From assembly GCF_039541115.1 (NCBI RefSeq), contig NZ_BAABFP010000007.1, forward strand, positions 460,290 through 524,289: a DNA stretch of 64,000 nucleotides. The letters are read 5' to 3'. The position numbers and the translations under genes are program-made. Source of the DNA: Angustibacter luteus. GTDB taxonomy: Bacteria > Actinomycetota > Actinomycetes > Actinomycetales > Angustibacteraceae. Positions 62,131 to 64,000 of the stretch are shown here, one piece after another; within the stretch, counting starts at the first letter, position 1; each line of letters opens with the position of its first letter. The notes below the pieces were generated by a model. The model was not told the origin of the DNA. It saw only the letters and a list, made by a program, of their open reading frames with translations, and did no database searches.

Positions 62131-63258
62131 TTGAGCGACCACTACGAGACCTTGGGCGTCGCCCGTGACGCCACGCCCGAGGAGATCAAGAAGGCGTACC
62201 GCAAGCTCGCCCGTCAGCTGCACCCCGACGTGAACCCGACGCCCGAGGCCGAGGACCGGTTCAAGTCCGTCAGCGCCGCGTACGACGTGCTCAGCGACCC
62301 CGCGAAGCGGGCTGGCTACGACCGCGGTGGCGACGCCTTCGGGGCGGGGGCGGCCGGTGGGTTCGGCCAGGGCTTCTCGTTCACCGACATCATGGACGCG
62401 TTCTTCGGCGGCCAGGGCGGGCCCGAGCGGGGCCCGAGATCGCGCCAACGCCGGGGTCAGGACGCGCTGATCCGGGTGCAGATCGACCTGCGGGACGCCG
62501 TGTTCGGCACCGAGAAGGAGGTCTCCGTCGACACCGCGGTGGGCTGCCCGACCTGCCACGGTGACGGCGCTCAGCCCGGCACCGGGACCCGCACCTGCGA
62601 CGTGTGCGGTGGACGCGGCCAGGTCCAGCAGGTCCAGCGCTCGTTCATGGGCAACGTGATGACCTCCCGGCCCTGCGCGACCTGCCAGGGCTTCGGCACG
62701 GTCATCGCGAACCCGTGCATCCAGTGCTCCGGCGAGGGACGGGTGCGCTCGCGCCGCTCGCTGACCATCCGGATCCCGGCCGGTGTCGACACCGGCACCC
62801 GGATCCAGCTCGCCGGCGAGGGCGAGGTGGGCGCCGGCAACGGCCCCGCCGGTGACCTGTACGTCGAGATCGTGGTCGCGGCGCACCCGACGTTCGTGCG
62901 CCGCGGGGACGACCTGCACGCGACCGTGTCGCTGCCGATGACCGCGGCCGCGATGGGAACGAGCATCACGCTGGACACGCTGGACGGCGACCAGACCCTG
63001 GACGTCGCCGCCGGGACCCAGTCCGGTCAGGTGACCACGCTGCGCGGGCTCGGGGTGACCCGGTTGCGGGGCCTGGGCCGGGGTGACCTCGTCGTGCACA
63101 TCGAGGTGAGCACGCCCAAGAACCTGGACGACGAGCAGCGGGCGCTGCTCACCCAGCTGGCGAGGCTGCGCGGCGAGGAGCGGCCCGAGGGGCGGCTGGC
63201 GAGCCACGGCAGCGGGCTGTTCGGCCGGCTCAAGGACGCCCTGCAGGGCGGGCGTTGA
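62131..63258 (+). CDS. dnaJ: Chaperone DnaJ
   Basis: 375 residues from a TTG start. J domain with HPD near residue 31 (LHPDVNP), Gly/Phe-rich [12 protein letters not shown], four zinc-finger pairs ([32 protein letters not shown]) and the substrate-binding C-terminus. It is the DnaJ2-type gene paired with hrcA in actinobacteria. TTG 62131 follows AGAAGGA; overlap TTGA with rsmE. Confidence 0.97.
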   Translation: MSDHYETLGVARDATPEEIKKAYRKLARQLHPDVNPTPEAEDRFKSVSAAYDVLSDPAKRAGYDRGGDAFGAGAAGGFGQGFSFTDIMDAFFGGQGGPERGPRSRQRRGQDALIRVQIDLRDAVFGTEKEVSVDTAVGCPTCHGDGAQPGTGTRTCDVCGGRGQVQQVQRSFMGNVMTSRPCATCQGFGTVIANPCIQCSGEGRVRSRRSLTIRIPAGVDTGTRIQLAGEGEVGAGNGPAGDLYVEIVVAAHPTFVRRGDDLHATVSLPMTAAAMGTSITLDTLDGDQTLDVAAGTQSGQVTTLRGLGVTRLRGLGRGDLVVHIEVSTPKNLDDEQRALLTQLARLRGEERPEGRLASHGSGLFGRLKDALQGGR

Positions 63259-63998
63259 CGGCGCCGCTGTTCCTGGTGGAGCCGGACGCCCTGGAGGGCA
63301 TCCGGCCAGGCGGCTCCGTCCTGCTCGACGGCCCGGAGGGGCGCCATGCCGCGACGGTGCGGCGGATCACCGTCGGCGAGCTCGTCGACGTCGCCGACGG
63401 GTCGGGGGTCCTGGCCCGCTGCACCGTGCTGGCCGTCGGGCGCGACGAGGTCACCCTGCGGGTCGATGCCCGCGACGAGGTGCCCGAGCCGGCCCCGCGC
63501 TTCGTCCTGGTCCAGGCCCTGGCCAAGGGCGAGCGGGACGACCTGGCGATCGAGGCCGCCACCGAGCTGGGCGTCGACGAGGTGGTGCCCTGGCAGGCCG
63601 AGCGCAGCGTCGTGGTCTGGCGCGGCGAGCGTGGGGTGCGGTCGCGGCGCAAGTGGGAGCAGACGGTACGGGCCGCGGCGAAGCAGTCCCGCAGGGCCCG
63701 GGTCCCGGTGGTCGGCGAACTGGTCGACCGGACTGCGCTGGTGCGTCGGGTGCAGGTGTCGACGCTCGCCGTGGTGCTGCACGAGGACGCCACCGCACCG
63801 CTGGCCTCGGTGGACGTGCCTCTGGCCGGCGAGGTGCTGCTGGTGGTCGGTCCCGAGGGGGGCATCAGTCCGGCCGAGGTCGATGCCATGGTGCTTGCGG
63901 GGGCGACCACCTGCCGGATCGGGCGTGAGGTGCTGCGTTCGTCGACCGCTGGGCCGGCCGCGCTGTCCGTGCTGAGCTCGGTTCTCCGCTGGCGCTGA
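63255..63998 (+). CDS. rsmE: 16S rRNA m3U1498 methyltransferase RsmE
   Basis: 247 residues ending two bases before the window edge. An N-terminal PUA-like domain ([30 protein letters not shown]) and the SPOUT core: [56 protein letters not shown] 63255 overlaps the dnaJ stop (TTGA), so the two are coupled. Confidence 0.96.
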   Translation: MTAPLFLVEPDALEGIRPGGSVLLDGPEGRHAATVRRITVGELVDVADGSGVLARCTVLAVGRDEVTLRVDARDEVPEPAPRFVLVQALAKGERDDLAIEAATELGVDEVVPWQAERSVVVWRGERGVRSRRKWEQTVRAAAKQSRRARVPVVGELVDRTALVRRVQVSTLAVVLHEDATAPLASVDVPLAGEVLLVVGPEGGISPAEVDAMVLAGATTCRIGREVLRSSTAGPAALSVLSSVLRWR

Positions 63999-64000
63999 GC

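Overview
This is a contiguous chromosomal window from a very GC-rich actinobacterium. The gene order rne–rplU–rpmA–obgE–proB–proA–nadD–rsfS, the hrcA–dnaJ–rsmE group, frequent GTG/TTG starts and families largely confined to Actinobacteria (DUF3097, LytR_C, the small zinc-ribbon protein, the nadD-linked membrane peptide) all point there. The genus cannot be fixed from sequence reading alone; a Micrococcales- or Kineosporiales-like organism fits. No prophage, insertion sequence, CRISPR array or rRNA operon is visible; one tRNA gene (Ala, GGC) is present.

Layout. 1–4.1 kb: 3' end of RNase E/G, a secreted M36 (fungalysin-type) metalloprotease and a stand-alone LigD-type 3'-phosphoesterase. 4.2–15.3 kb: housekeeping block with ribosomal proteins L21 and L27, the Obg GTPase, proline synthesis (proB, proA), a methyltransferase facing a polyprenyl-type glycosyltransferase, nadD, a LytR_C envelope protein, the ribosome silencing factor, a histidine phosphatase and tRNA-Ala. 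15.6–18.6 kb: secreted endonuclease I, a membrane GGDEF protein with an altered signature and an SGNH hydrolase. 18.6–28.7 kb: leuS behind a probable attenuator leader, degV, a repeat-built minigene, plsY, comEA, comEC, carbonic anhydrase, holA and rpsT. 28.8–35 kb: PemK-like protein, a MalT-type regulator divergent from two tiny paralogous proteins, and an MFS transporter. 35–38.5 kb: ATP-grasp / alpha-E / transglutaminase operon. 38.5–46 kb: accessory genes, including a frameshifted phosphotransferase, an HTH + ClpN pair behind a double palindromic operator, a DHA2 exporter and acetyltransferases. 46–64 kb: lepA, patatin, an RHH regulator–DUF4097–ABC exporter operon, a protealysin/emfourin pair, acyl-CoA synthetase, MOSC, hemW, two DUF4870 proteins, DUF3097, CIRCE–hrcA–dnaJ and rsmE.

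A recurring regulatory theme is leaderless expression: a TANNNT-like -10 box sits 6–7 bases before the start codon of at least a dozen genes. Two small regulators (41.0 and 50.4 kb) have full TTGACA-type promoters whose hexamers or spacer coincide with palindromic operators, and both promoters also appear leaderless. The most interesting candidates for new biology are the HTH–ClpN pair (possible Clp-antibiotic sponge or adaptor), the RHH–DUF4097–ABC operon, the MNGRP-repeat minigene linking degV to plsY by two ATGA overlaps, and the tandem small paralogues beside the MalT-type regulator. Function is inferred from motifs and context only; no database search was run.
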